Shown here: positions 1 through 8,376 of the stretch, in pieces
Layout of the letters: every line of letters starts with the position of its first letter
Position numbering within the stretch: position 1 is the first letter of the stretch
NCBI RefSeq assembly: GCF_004343035.1
Contig: NZ_SMCQ01000003.1
Span: 1 to 64,000, forward strand
Direction of reading: 5' to 3'
Origin: Longibaculum muris
GTDB lineage: Bacteria; Bacillota_I; Bacilli_A; Erysipelotrichales; Coprobacillaceae
DNA length: 64,000 nucleotides
Position numbers and translations under genes: made by a program
The notes under the pieces: generated by a model
Told to the model about the DNA's origin: nothing
What the model saw: only the letters and a program-made list of their open reading frames with translations
Databases searched by the model: none

Positions 1-15
1 TCTTTTCATTATCAT

Positions 16-55
16 AAAAAAGCCCTCCTACTTCTATATACGAGAGTAAGAGGGC
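16..55 (-). terminator. Terminator of the ABC exporter operon
   Basis: Inverted repeat GCCCTC/GAGGGC (22-27 and 50-55), extended inward by TACT/AGTA, is followed on the minus strand by six T residues. It lies about 50 bases beyond the exporter stop codon. The plus-strand side is also T-rich, so it may work in both directions. Confidence 0.75.
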
Positions 56-103
56 AAATTTCTTTTTTATTTTCTACTTCACATAATTTCACATATTATC
101 CTA

Positions 104-1882
104 TTACATATCTTGGAATTGCGCATTATACAATTGCTTATAAAACCCATCTTGATGAATCAATTCATCATGTGTTCCTTTTTCAATCAGATGTCCATCC
201 TTGATAACCAATATTAAATCAGCATTTCTAATTGTAGATAATCGATGTGCAATCACAAAACTTGTTCGTCCTTGCATAACATTATGCATAGCTTCTTGTA
301 ACATCTTTTCCAAACGTGTATCTACTGAAGAAGTAGCTTCATCTAATATCATAATTGGCGGATTTTTAAGAATTGCTCTAGCAATTGTTAAAAGTTGTTT
401 CTCTCCTTGTGAAATATTATTTGCTTCTTCATTCACAATCATATCATAACCATCAGGTAAAGTTCTGATAAAATGATCAACATTGGCTTGTCTAGCTGCG
501 GCAATGACTTCATCTTTTCTCGCATCTAAGCGACCATAACGAATGTTATCATAGATACTTCCATGAAATAACCAAGTATCTTGTAAAACCATTCCAAAAA
601 TAGAGCGTAATTGTTCTCTTGGCATATTTCTAATATCTACGCCATCTATCTTGATACTTCCTGATGTTGTATCATAAAAACGCATTAACAAACTAATTAA
701 AGTTGTTTTCCCTGAACCCGTTGGTCCAACAACTGCAACCATTTGTCCACTTTTGATATCTACATCAATATCATGTAAAACTTCTTCGTCATGATATCCA
801 AAACAAATATGCTCTAATTCTACATGACCTTCAACATGATCTAGAACTTGAACATTTTCAATCAATGGTTCTTCATCTTCATTCAAAACTTCAAAAATAC
901 GATGAGCAGCAGCAAAGGCCGATTGAATTTGAGAAGATAAATTACTCACTTGTGATATAGGATCATTAACTTGCCAAATATAACGAACAAAAGCTTGTAA
1001 TTCCCCTATCAATAATTTTCCTTGCATAGCAAATAAACTTCCTAAAAAACCAATTGTACCAATAATAATATAAGTCACTAAAGAAATACAAGGAGAAATG
1101 ATTGATGACATAAATTGAGCTTGAAATGCATTTTGACATAAATTTTCATTAATATCTTTAAATTTATCAATTGATTGTTGTTGCTTATTAAAAAGCAAGA
1201 TTTCATTATAGCCGGTATACATTTCTGTAATAGCTCCATTTAATTTTCCTAAAGCATCTTGTTGAGCTTGGAACTTTCGTTGTGAACGTTTGACAATAAC
1301 TTTCGTTATGAATAAAGCTGCTGGAATAATCAAAAGAACAACGAAAGTCATGAAAACATTGATATTAAACATCATAATAATGGCTAATATTAACATCAAT
1401 GTCCCACGAATCATTTCAGTTAATGTTTGTTGTAAAGCATTAGATAATGTATCAACATCATTTGTAATACGACTTAATATATCACCATATTGATGTGTAT
1501 CAAAATAACTAACAGGTAATTTTCTAATTTTATCTTGTAAAGCATTTCTTAAATCATGCATCGCATTTTGAATAGAATTTGTTAAAGTAATTGTCGTCAC
1601 TGATTGAGATGCAGTCTTTAACAAATATAGTCCTAACAAAACCATCATAATTTGCATGACTTTATCAAATTCTACGCCTGCTCCTTCCACTTTATTAGCA
1701 ATATCCATTGCATTTTTCATCAATAAAGAAGTCATCATTCCTTCTACCATTGGCGAAACAGATAAAGCAAAACACGTCACAATAACCATAAACATTGCTG
1801 TAAAGAAGCCCCATTTATAAGGAGAGATAAAAGGGGAAAGCTGTTTGATTGACGTTTTAAAAGTTTGCCATTTTTTACTCAT
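104..1882 (-). CDS. Heterodimeric ABC multidrug exporter subunit (catalytic-glutamate half)
   Basis: This is a half-transporter with an N-terminal six-helix exporter membrane domain (about residues 20-310) and a C-terminal nucleotide-binding domain with Walker A GPTGSGKTT and Walker B ILDEATSSVD, which keeps the catalytic glutamate. Its signature motif is degenerate (ISQGEKQ instead of LSGGQ). Paired with the upstream gene, this gives one consensus and one degenerate ATP site, as in BmrCD, LmrCD and TM287/288. The start chosen is the ATG at 1882, preceded by GGAGGAG at good spacing; it overlaps the partner's stop by 8 bases, suggesting translational coupling. The expected role is ATP-driven export of drugs or lipids; the substrate cannot be told from sequence. 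Confidence 0.9.
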   Translation of the reverse strand: MSKKWQTFKTSIKQLSPFISPYKWGFFTAMFMVIVTCFALSVSPMVEGMMTSLLMKNAMDIANKVEGAGVEFDKVMQIMMVLLGLYLLKTASQSVTTITLTNSIQNAMHDLRNALQDKIRKLPVSYFDTHQYGDILSRITNDVDTLSNALQQTLTEMIRGTLMLILAIIMMFNINVFMTFVVLLIIPAALFITKVIVKRSQRKFQAQQDALGKLNGAITEMYTGYNEILLFNKQQQSIDKFKDINENLCQNAFQAQFMSSIISPCISLVTYIIIGTIGFLGSLFAMQGKLLIGELQAFVRYIWQVNDPISQVSNLSSQIQSAFAAAHRIFEVLNEDEEPLIENVQVLDHVEGHVELEHICFGYHDEEVLHDIDVDIKSGQMVAVVGPTGSGKTTLISLLMRFYDTTSGSIKIDGVDIRNMPREQLRSIFGMVLQDTWLFHGSIYDNIRYGRLDARKDEVIAAARQANVDHFIRTLPDGYDMIVNEEANNISQGEKQLLTIARAILKNPPIMILDEATSSVDTRLEKMLQEAMHNVMQGRTSFVIAHRLSTIRNADLILVIKDGHLIEKGTHDELIHQDGFYKQLYNAQFQDM

Positions 1883-3608
1883 AAGCCAACTCCTCCTCAC
1901 TTAATTGAGATGCTGCAATCTCATGATAGATTGGACAGTTCTTCAACAATTCATGATGTTTCCCTTGCCCAACAACCTTTCCTTCATCCAAAACAATAAT
2001 TTTATCAGCATCCATAATTGTTGAAATACGTTGAGCAACAATCAAAACAATTGATGTCTTTGTTTCTTGTTTAAGTGCCTTTCTTAAAGTCGCATCCGTC
2101 TTAAAATCAAGAGCTGAAAAAGAATCATCAAAAATATAAATTTCTGGCTTTTTAATTAACGCTCTAGCAATACTTAAACGTTGACGTTGTCCACCAGACA
2201 CATTTGTTGCACTTTCTGTAATCACTTCATCAAAACCTAAAGGTTTTTCACAAATAAAATCATAACTTTGAGAAACTTTAGCAGCATGTTCTAATTCTTC
2301 TAAAGTTGCATCCTCTTTTCCATATTTCATATTTTCAGCAATTGTTCCCGTAAACAACATGGCCTTTTGGGGAATAAAACCAATCTTATCCCTTAAAACA
2401 TTCATCTGGTAATCTTTAACATTCATTCCATCAACCAAAACCTCACCACAACTCACATCATAAAAGCGAGGAATTAAGTTAATCAATGTACTTTTACCAG
2501 AACCAGTACTTCCAATAAAAGCCACTGTTTCTCCCTCATGAGCTTCAAATGAGATATCTTTTAAAACAGCTTCTTCGCTATCAGGATAAACAAAAGTCAC
2601 ATGATTAAAGACCAATGAATGATGTTCAACTTGTGGATTATCTAAATTCTTATCATCATGAATGTGACTGTTCGTATTTAAAACTTCTTGAATACGTTTT
2701 GCTGAAACAGCAGCACGTGGATACATAATAAAAACACTGCAAAACAACATCATAGAAAACATAGCATGGAATAAGTAATCTTGAAATGCAACTAACTTTC
2801 CAACTTGTAAAGTTCCTACATTGATCATTGTACTAGCAACATAGAAAATCAGTAGAGTTGCAATATTCATCATTAAGTAGAATGTTGGTTGTGTTAATGT
2901 CATTAACTTAAAGATTTTCTTTGTATAACTTGTAAACTGATTATTTGTTTCATTAAATCTTTCTTGTTCATAATCATCATTATTAAAAGCACGAATAACT
3001 TTTAATCCTGAAAGGTTTTCACGTGTAATACGATTTAAACGATCTAATGATGATTGTTGTTTTTGTGATAATGGTTCAGATACTTTTGCAACAATAATAA
3101 CTCCTAATACAATAATAGGTAAAGTTGCTGCAATGATTAAAGATAAATCAAGTGATGTTCTTAAAGTCATCACAAAACTAATAATAACCATAACTGGTGT
3201 CAATAATGCTGTTCTTAAAATCACATTAATAAACATTTGAATTTGAAAAGCATCATTGTTTGTACGTGTAATTAATGATGATATTCCAAATTGATTAAAT
3301 TCATAAGGTGAAAAGGTTTGTACTTTGGTAAAGATTTCATTACGAATATCTCTTGTAATTGAAGTAGAAATCTTAGCACAACAAAAACCAAGTAAAATCG
3401 TTCCCCCAACACCTAATATTGAAATCACAATAGATAAAAACCACATAGAATATAAATAACTTTGATTATGTGTAGAAACCCCATAATCAATCATATTGGC
3501 AATAATTGTTGGTAATCCTAATTCAACCAATGCAAAACCAAAAACAGATATCATATTCAAAATGAGTAACTTCTTATACTTTTTTAAATACTTCCAGATA
3601 AGTAACAT
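1875..3608 (-). CDS. Heterodimeric ABC multidrug exporter subunit (degenerate-site half)
   Basis: This first gene of the exporter pair has an exporter-type membrane domain followed by an ATPase domain with Walker A GSTGSGKST and a canonical signature VSGGQRQ. Walker B reads IFDDSFSALD, so the catalytic glutamate is aspartate. That is the hallmark of the half that forms the non-hydrolytic site in heterodimeric exporters and complements the neighbouring subunit. The start is the ATG at 3608 behind AAAGGAGGG; the longer reading frame upstream has no ribosome binding site. The promoter upstream carries a perfect palindrome, so the pair is probably controlled by a repressor encoded elsewhere. Confidence 0.9.
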   Translation of the reverse strand: MLLIWKYLKKYKKLLILNMISVFGFALVELGLPTIIANMIDYGVSTHNQSYLYSMWFLSIVISILGVGGTILLGFCCAKISTSITRDIRNEIFTKVQTFSPYEFNQFGISSLITRTNNDAFQIQMFINVILRTALLTPVMVIISFVMTLRTSLDLSLIIAATLPIIVLGVIIVAKVSEPLSQKQQSSLDRLNRITRENLSGLKVIRAFNNDDYEQERFNETNNQFTSYTKKIFKLMTLTQPTFYLMMNIATLLIFYVASTMINVGTLQVGKLVAFQDYLFHAMFSMMLFCSVFIMYPRAAVSAKRIQEVLNTNSHIHDDKNLDNPQVEHHSLVFNHVTFVYPDSEEAVLKDISFEAHEGETVAFIGSTGSGKSTLINLIPRFYDVSCGEVLVDGMNVKDYQMNVLRDKIGFIPQKAMLFTGTIAENMKYGKEDATLEELEHAAKVSQSYDFICEKPLGFDEVITESATNVSGGQRQRLSIARALIKKPEIYIFDDSFSALDFKTDATLRKALKQETKTSIVLIVAQRISTIMDADKIIVLDEGKVVGQGKHHELLKNCPIYHEIAASQLSEEELAYE

Positions 3609-3641
3609 AGCTAGCCCTCCTTTTTCGTATAATACATATAT

Positions 3642-3670
3642 CATATACTATAGGGTAAGCCTATAGTCAA
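3642..3670 (-). promoter_or_regulatory. Exporter promoter with palindromic operator
   Basis: TTGACT (3670-3665) and TATATG (3647-3642) are separated by 17 bases. The spacer and part of the -35 box are occupied by a perfect inverted repeat, ACTATAGG (3647-3654) and CCTATAGT (3660-3667), with a 5-base centre. A repressor bound there would block RNA polymerase. No regulator gene is adjacent; a PadR, MarR or TetR type is a guess. Confidence 0.6.
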
Positions 3671-3690
3671 TAAAAAGTCATTTATTTTTA

Positions 3691-3718
3691 AAAATAGAAA
3701 AAGTCCCAAAGGACTTTT
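3691..3718 (-). terminator. thrS terminator
   Basis: The inverted repeat AAAAGTCC/GGACTTTT (about 3699-3718) directly abuts the thrS stop codon and is followed on the minus strand by a T-rich run. Confidence 0.8.
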
Positions 3719-5452
3719 CTATCTTGCTTTTTCTTCAATTTGTTTTAAAACCATATTCACAAATTCATCTAATGATACAGTTGTTTGTTTTTGTTCACCA
3801 TATTGACGATAAGTCACAGTTCTTTCATCTCTTTCTTTATCACCTAAAACCAATTGATAAGGAATCTTTTTCATTTGTGCTTCTCTAATACGATATCCTA
3901 ATTTTTCTTCACAATCATCTAATTCCACACGAATTCCTTTATCTTCTAATAATTTAAAGACTTCTTTTGAATATTCTAAGTGATATTCATTTTTAACTGG
4001 AATGACTTTCACTTGAGTTGGAGCTAACCATAGTGGGAAAGCACCAGCAAAGTGTTCAATTAAGATACCAATAAATCTTTCAATAGAACCAAAGATAACT
4101 CTGTGTAACATAACTGGTCTCACTTTATCACCATTATGATCAACATAAGTTAAATCAAATCTTTCTGGTAAGTTCATATCAAGTTGGATTGTTCCACATT
4201 GCCAAACTCTACCTAATGAATCCTTAACATGGAAGTCTAATTTAGGACCATAGAATGCCCCATCTCCTGGATTGATTTTATAATCTTTTCCAGCGGCTTT
4301 ACATGCAGCAGCTAAAGCAGCTTCACTCTTTTCCCAAATTTCAATTTCACCAATATATTTTTCTTCTGGACGTGTTGATAATTCAATTTCATAAGGTAAT
4401 CCAAGATTTGAATATACACGATCAATAAAGGCAATTAATCTCACAACTTCACTTTCAATTTGATCTGGTGTCATAAAGATATGCGCATCATCTTGAGTAA
4501 AAGTACGAACTCTAAATAAACCATTTAAAGCTCCACTGGCTTCATGTCTATGCACTTGTCCAAGTTCACCCATACGAAGTGGTAAATCTTTGTAAGAATG
4601 TAATCCATTTTTATAAACTAACATTGACCCAGGGCAGTTCATTGGCTTAATCGCAAATTCACGATCATCGACATAACTTGTATACATATTTTCTTTATAG
4701 TTATACCAGTGTCCTGAAACTTCCCATAATTCTTTAGACATCATAATTGGTGTTTTGATAAATTCATAACCTTCTTTAGCATGTTCTTCATACCAATATT
4801 GTTCAAGTGTATTTCTAAGTAACATCCCATGTGGTAAGAAGAATGGCATACCAGGAGCATATTCACTCATCATAAATAAATCTAATTCTCTACCTAATTT
4901 CTTATGATCTCTTTTCTTAGCTTCTTCTAAGAAATCCAAATGTTCTTGTAATTCTTCAGGAGTTGGGAAACAAACACCATAGATTCTTTGTAAAACTTTA
5001 TTATTTTTATCACCTTTCCAATAAGCACCAGAATGTTTTAATAATTTAAAGTTTTTACATAATTTTACTGTTTCAACGTGTGGTCCGCGGCATAAATCTA
5101 CGAAATCTCCTTGACGATAACAAGTAATATTTCCATCTTCCAATCCACCAATTAAATCAATCTTATAAGGATCATCTTTAAACATTTCTAAAGCTTCATC
5201 TTTAGAAATTTCTTCTCTGATAATTCTTTTTCCATCTTTACAGATTTTTTTCATTTCTTTTTCAATCTTAGGTAAATCTTCATCAGTAATTACTTGATCA
5301 CCTAAATCAATATCATAATAAAATCCTTCACTAACAACTGGTCCTACCCAAAACTTAGCATTTGGATACAAATGTTTTACTGCTTGTGCCATCACATGTG
5401 CACAAGAATGGTTTAAAGTATTTAAAGCTTCTTCATTTTTAAAATCTCTCAT
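3719..5452 (-). CDS. thrS: Threonyl-tRNA synthetase lacking the N-terminal TGS domain
   Basis: The enzyme charges tRNA-Thr with threonine. The protein (577 residues) starts directly in the editing domain (HSCAHVMAQAV, then GFYYDIDL), continues through the class II catalytic core (MNCPGSMLVYK, motif 2 HRHEASGALNGLFRVRTFTQDD, motif 3 near VMLHRVIFGSIERFIGIL) and ends with an anticodon-binding domain. Usual bacterial ThrRS is about 640 residues with a TGS domain in front; that domain is absent. The start is the ATG at 5452, preceded by GGAGGAG; it overlaps the stop of the upstream acetyltransferase as ATGA. A threonine T-box leader precedes the two-gene operon. Confidence 0.96.
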   Translation of the reverse strand: MRDFKNEEALNTLNHSCAHVMAQAVKHLYPNAKFWVGPVVSEGFYYDIDLGDQVITDEDLPKIEKEMKKICKDGKRIIREEISKDEALEMFKDDPYKIDLIGGLEDGNITCYRQGDFVDLCRGPHVETVKLCKNFKLLKHSGAYWKGDKNNKVLQRIYGVCFPTPEELQEHLDFLEEAKKRDHKKLGRELDLFMMSEYAPGMPFFLPHGMLLRNTLEQYWYEEHAKEGYEFIKTPIMMSKELWEVSGHWYNYKENMYTSYVDDREFAIKPMNCPGSMLVYKNGLHSYKDLPLRMGELGQVHRHEASGALNGLFRVRTFTQDDAHIFMTPDQIESEVVRLIAFIDRVYSNLGLPYEIELSTRPEEKYIGEIEIWEKSEAALAAACKAAGKDYKINPGDGAFYGPKLDFHVKDSLGRVWQCGTIQLDMNLPERFDLTYVDHNGDKVRPVMLHRVIFGSIERFIGILIEHFAGAFPLWLAPTQVKVIPVKNEYHLEYSKEVFKLLEDKGIRVELDDCEEKLGYRIREAQMKKIPYQLVLGDKERDERTVTYRQYGEQKQTTVSLDEFVNMVLKQIEEKAR

Positions 5453-5979
5453 TTTTCTTCTCCTCCAATCCAATATCTTAAAGTAACATTTCCTTCATGA
5501 CTATATTTATTTTCAAAAATACCACCACATTTTTCTATGGTTTTCTTTGAAGCCATATTGTCTTCATCACAGGTGACAAGGACAGGCCATATCTCCCATT
5601 GTTTACAAAACTTCAACGCTTCCTGTAACATCTTAGTCGCAAAGCCCTGTCTACGATATTTAGGGGCAATGCTGTAACCAATATGTCCACCAATATTTTT
5701 TAAATAATCATTTAAACAATGACGAATATTGATACTTCCAACGATTTCATCATCTAACATATAAAGAAAAGTTGTTCCAGGAACAAGACCTTCATCCATA
5801 TGAATGCCTAAATGCATTTGTTTTTCTTTTTGAATCCAACTCACAAAATCATTTTCATAACTTTCATAGAATCCCACACCATTTAATCCTTCATGATCAT
5901 GATTTCTTAATTCCTTAACAAATGTTTCCATCGCCTGTTGATGACAATAATCTGGAAAAACAAGTTTTGCATCATGCAT
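5449..5979 (-). CDS. GNAT-family N-acetyltransferase in the thrS operon
   Basis: A 176-residue GNAT protein with the acetyl-CoA loop APKYRRQGFATKML and the following helix, close to family length. It is an acyltransferase of unknown substrate. The ATG at 5979 follows GAGGAGG; the longer frame runs back into the T-box terminator and is not credible. It lies between the T-box and thrS and overlaps thrS by four bases (ATGA), so its expression should follow threonyl-tRNA charging. A link to threonine or tRNA metabolism is inferred from position only. Confidence 0.85.
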   Translation of the reverse strand: MHDAKLVFPDYCHQQAMETFVKELRNHDHEGLNGVGFYESYENDFVSWIQKEKQMHLGIHMDEGLVPGTTFLYMLDDEIVGSINIRHCLNDYLKNIGGHIGYSIAPKYRRQGFATKMLQEALKFCKQWEIWPVLVTCDEDNMASKKTIEKCGGIFENKYSHEGNVTLRYWIGGEEK

Positions 5980-6000
5980 AGTCCATCCTCCTCTTATATA

Positions 6001-6180
6001 AAAAAGAGACTTCATCCAAAGGACGAAATCTCGTGGTACCACCTTTATTCGTTATCAATTTGATAACCTCATTCACCTTAACGCAGTTTCACGACAATCT
6101 CTTTCGAGTGTAGCTATTAGGGAGTACCTTTATAAGTCTTGAGAAACTTTCACCAGCCGTTTCCTCTCTAAACAATAACC
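6001..6180 (-). promoter_or_regulatory. T-box leader, threonine specifier ACT
   Basis: On the minus strand the leader shows Stem I with GGCTGGTGAAAG, a specifier region GGT-ACT-CCC (ACT at 6125-6123), the T-box AAGGTGGTACCACG (about 6047-6034) and a competing terminator GAGATTTCGTCC/GGATGAAGTCTC followed by T5 (6034-6001). ACT is a threonine codon and the operon contains thrS, so sequence and context agree. Uncharged tRNA-Thr should stabilise the antiterminator and turn the operon on. Confidence 0.92.
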
Positions 6181-6215
6181 TTATACAGACATATCCTAAA
6201 TCATTGCTTGTAGCA

Positions 6216-6488
6216 CTATTTTACATCAATATTCTTTTTTGTCAAGTCATCTGCATGTTTCTCTTTAGCAATTTCATAATATTCTATAATTTCACCCAAA
6301 CCATAAATCACTAATGCAATAATAAATGAAACAAAACAAGACCAAAGAAGCATAAACATTGATTCAACACCCATTAATTTTCCTGTATTTAAATACGAAG
6401 TATTAACAGCTATCTGGTAAGCTTCTCTAATAATATTCCCACCAAGAAAAAGATACGCACAAGCCTTAAGTATTTTAGAAACTTTCAT
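6216..6488 (-). CDS. Small two-helix membrane protein, paralogue of the next gene
   Basis: A 90-residue protein of unknown function with two hydrophobic segments (about residues 8-30 and 45-68) and a charged C-terminal tail. A strong AAAGGAGGAG supports the ATG. It aligns along its length with the adjacent 87-residue protein: both show a Y-L-F segment then GNIIR, a variable charged stretch, and a second helix ending IYG-G. I do not recognise the family. Confidence 0.7.
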   Translation of the reverse strand: MKVSKILKACAYLFLGGNIIREAYQIAVNTSYLNTGKLMGVESMFMLLWSCFVSFIIALVIYGLGEIIEYYEIAKEKHADDLTKKNIDVK

Positions 6489-6543
6489 TAACTATATCTC
6501 CTCCTTTTTCTTTAACTTTATCATAAATCAAACATCAACATTT

Positions 6544-6807
6544 TTATTTTTCATATTTTGAAATATTGTCATGATAATGTATTTTTTCAAAACAACCAAA
6601 CAAATATCCTATTCCATAAATCATTAAAGAAACAAGAAATATTTGAAAACAATTTTGTATAATATTCAAAATCATAACTGATGATATAGATAAACTATTT
6701 TCTAATTGAGTCACATGTTCTATTTCTTTATAACAGATTCTTATTATATTCCCAAAGAAAAATAAATAAGAACATATGATTATTTTATGAGAAATATTTT
6801 GAAACAT
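6544..6807 (-). CDS. Small two-helix membrane protein, tandem paralogue
   Basis: An 87-residue protein with the same architecture as its neighbour: helix one ending in GNIIR and helix two ending in MIYGIGYLF. The pair looks like a diverged tandem duplication. The ATG is preceded by GAGGTG. Its ribosome binding region (6815-6823, minus strand) is complementary over nine bases to the first loop of the candidate small RNA near 29.95 kb; this could be chance. Function is unknown. Confidence 0.68.
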   Translation of the reverse strand: MFQNISHKIIICSYLFFFGNIIRICYKEIEHVTQLENSLSISSVMILNIIQNCFQIFLVSLMIYGIGYLFGCFEKIHYHDNISKYEK

Positions 6808-6879
6808 TCATCTCACCTCATATACACAATAACATAATGATGTGTAAAAAATATGAAAGTTTAAATTTTTCTCATCATG

Positions 6880-6904
6880 AAAAAAAGATGTCATTTAGAC
6901 ATCT
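6880..6904 (-). terminator. pyk terminator
   Basis: The inverted repeat AGATGTC/GACATCT (6886-6892 and 6898-6904) is followed on the minus strand by a run of six T residues, just beyond the pyk stop codon. Confidence 0.85.
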
Positions 6905-6915
6905 CATTTCAACAA

Positions 6916-8340
6916 TTACTTAACTGTAACTAATTGTAAATAACTTGTAGTTCCTTCAACACCTGGAGTACCACCAGTTACTAAAATAGTTTCACCAGCA
7001 TTAATACCGTTTTCTTTAGCAATAACTTCTGCTAAGTTTAATAAACCTTCTCTTGTATCCATTTGTTTACATACAACAGCTTTAATACCCCAGTTAATAG
7101 CTAATTTCTTAGTAGTTTTTTCAAAAGGTGTAGCTGCAATAATTGGACATTCTGGTCTATATCTTGACATTTTCTTTGCTGTAAATCCAGATTCAGTAAA
7201 TGCAATAATAGCAGAAACATCAAATTTATTAGCAATTTCAGCAACTGACATACAGATAGCTTCAGAACTATCATCTGTAGCTGTTAATACTGCTTTTCTA
7301 TGTAAAGAAGCATAATCTAAAGTAGATTCAGTTTTTAAAGCGATTTTGTTCATAACCATAACGGCTTCTTCAGGATATTTACCTTGTGCAGATTCTCCTG
7401 ATAACATGATTGCATCAGTACCATCAAAGATAGCATTAGCAACGTCACTTACTTCAGCACGAGTTGGTCTTGGGTTTTCTTGCATTGATTCAAGCATTTG
7501 AGTTGCAGTAATAACGATTTTACCAGCAGCTTTACATTTTCTAATTAATTCTTTTTGAATTAAAGGTACATCTTCAGCTGGAACTTCAACACCTAAATCT
7601 CCACGTGCTACCATGATACCATCAGCAACTTTGATAATATCATCCATCTTTTCAACACCTTCACTATTTTCAATCTTAGCGATGATTTGAATTTCAGGTT
7701 TACCATTTTCAACAAGAACTTTTTTCACATCTAAAACGTCTTGAGGACGACGTACGAATGAAGCAGCGATGTAATCTACATCTTGTTCACATCCAAATAC
7801 TAAGTCAGCTCTATCTTTTTCAGAAATGAATTCAAATCCTAATTCAATACCTGGAACATTAATTCCACGTTTATTTTTTACTTTACCATCATTTGCACAA
7901 ACACAAACAATATCAGTACCTTCAACATGGTCAACTAATAATTCAACTTGACCATCATTAACTAAGATAAAACCACCAGGTTTAACATCTTTATATAAAT
8001 CTTTGTAAGAAATAGTGAAACGATCAGCTGTTCCTACGATATCTTCAACACAGATAGTAGATACTTGACCTTTTTTGAATTCAGTAAATCCACCTTCAAA
8101 ATCTCCAGTACGGATTTCAGGTCCTTTTGTATCTAAAAGGATAGCACAGTGAGTTCCTAACTCAGCATTGACTTCACGCATAGTTTGCATTTTTTTACCA
8201 TGTTCTTCAAAATCACCATGTGAGAAGTTACAACGCATAACATTCATCCCTGCTAAAACTAATTTTTTTAGCATCTTTGGATTTTCAGATGCAGGTCCAA
8301 TTGTACAAACAATTTTCGTCTTTTTCATTTTATCTTTCAT
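6916..8340 (-). CDS. pyk: Pyruvate kinase
   Basis: Catalyses phosphoenolpyruvate plus ADP to pyruvate plus ATP, the last step of glycolysis, in the cytoplasm. The 474-residue protein begins KTKIVCTIGPAS, carries the active-site signature IAKIENSEGV and VARGDLGVEVP, and has the MLSGESAQGKYP region. It lacks the extra C-terminal PEP-utilising-like domain found in Bacillus pyruvate kinase, so it has the shorter E. coli length. The first ATG has AGGAGA about 11 bases upstream. It lies 36 bases downstream of pfkA in the same direction, forming the classic pfkA-pyk operon of Firmicutes. Confidence 0.97.
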   Translation of the reverse strand: MKDKMKKTKIVCTIGPASENPKMLKKLVLAGMNVMRCNFSHGDFEEHGKKMQTMREVNAELGTHCAILLDTKGPEIRTGDFEGGFTEFKKGQVSTICVEDIVGTADRFTISYKDLYKDVKPGGFILVNDGQVELLVDHVEGTDIVCVCANDGKVKNKRGINVPGIELGFEFISEKDRADLVFGCEQDVDYIAASFVRRPQDVLDVKKVLVENGKPEIQIIAKIENSEGVEKMDDIIKVADGIMVARGDLGVEVPAEDVPLIQKELIRKCKAAGKIVITATQMLESMQENPRPTRAEVSDVANAIFDGTDAIMLSGESAQGKYPEEAVMVMNKIALKTESTLDYASLHRKAVLTATDDSSEAICMSVAEIANKFDVSAIIAFTESGFTAKKMSRYRPECPIIAATPFEKTTKKLAINWGIKAVVCKQMDTREGLLNLAEVIAKENGINAGETILVTGGTPGVEGTTSYLQLVTVK

Positions 8341-8376
8341 ACTTTACTTTATCTCCTATACCCTTCTATTTATATA

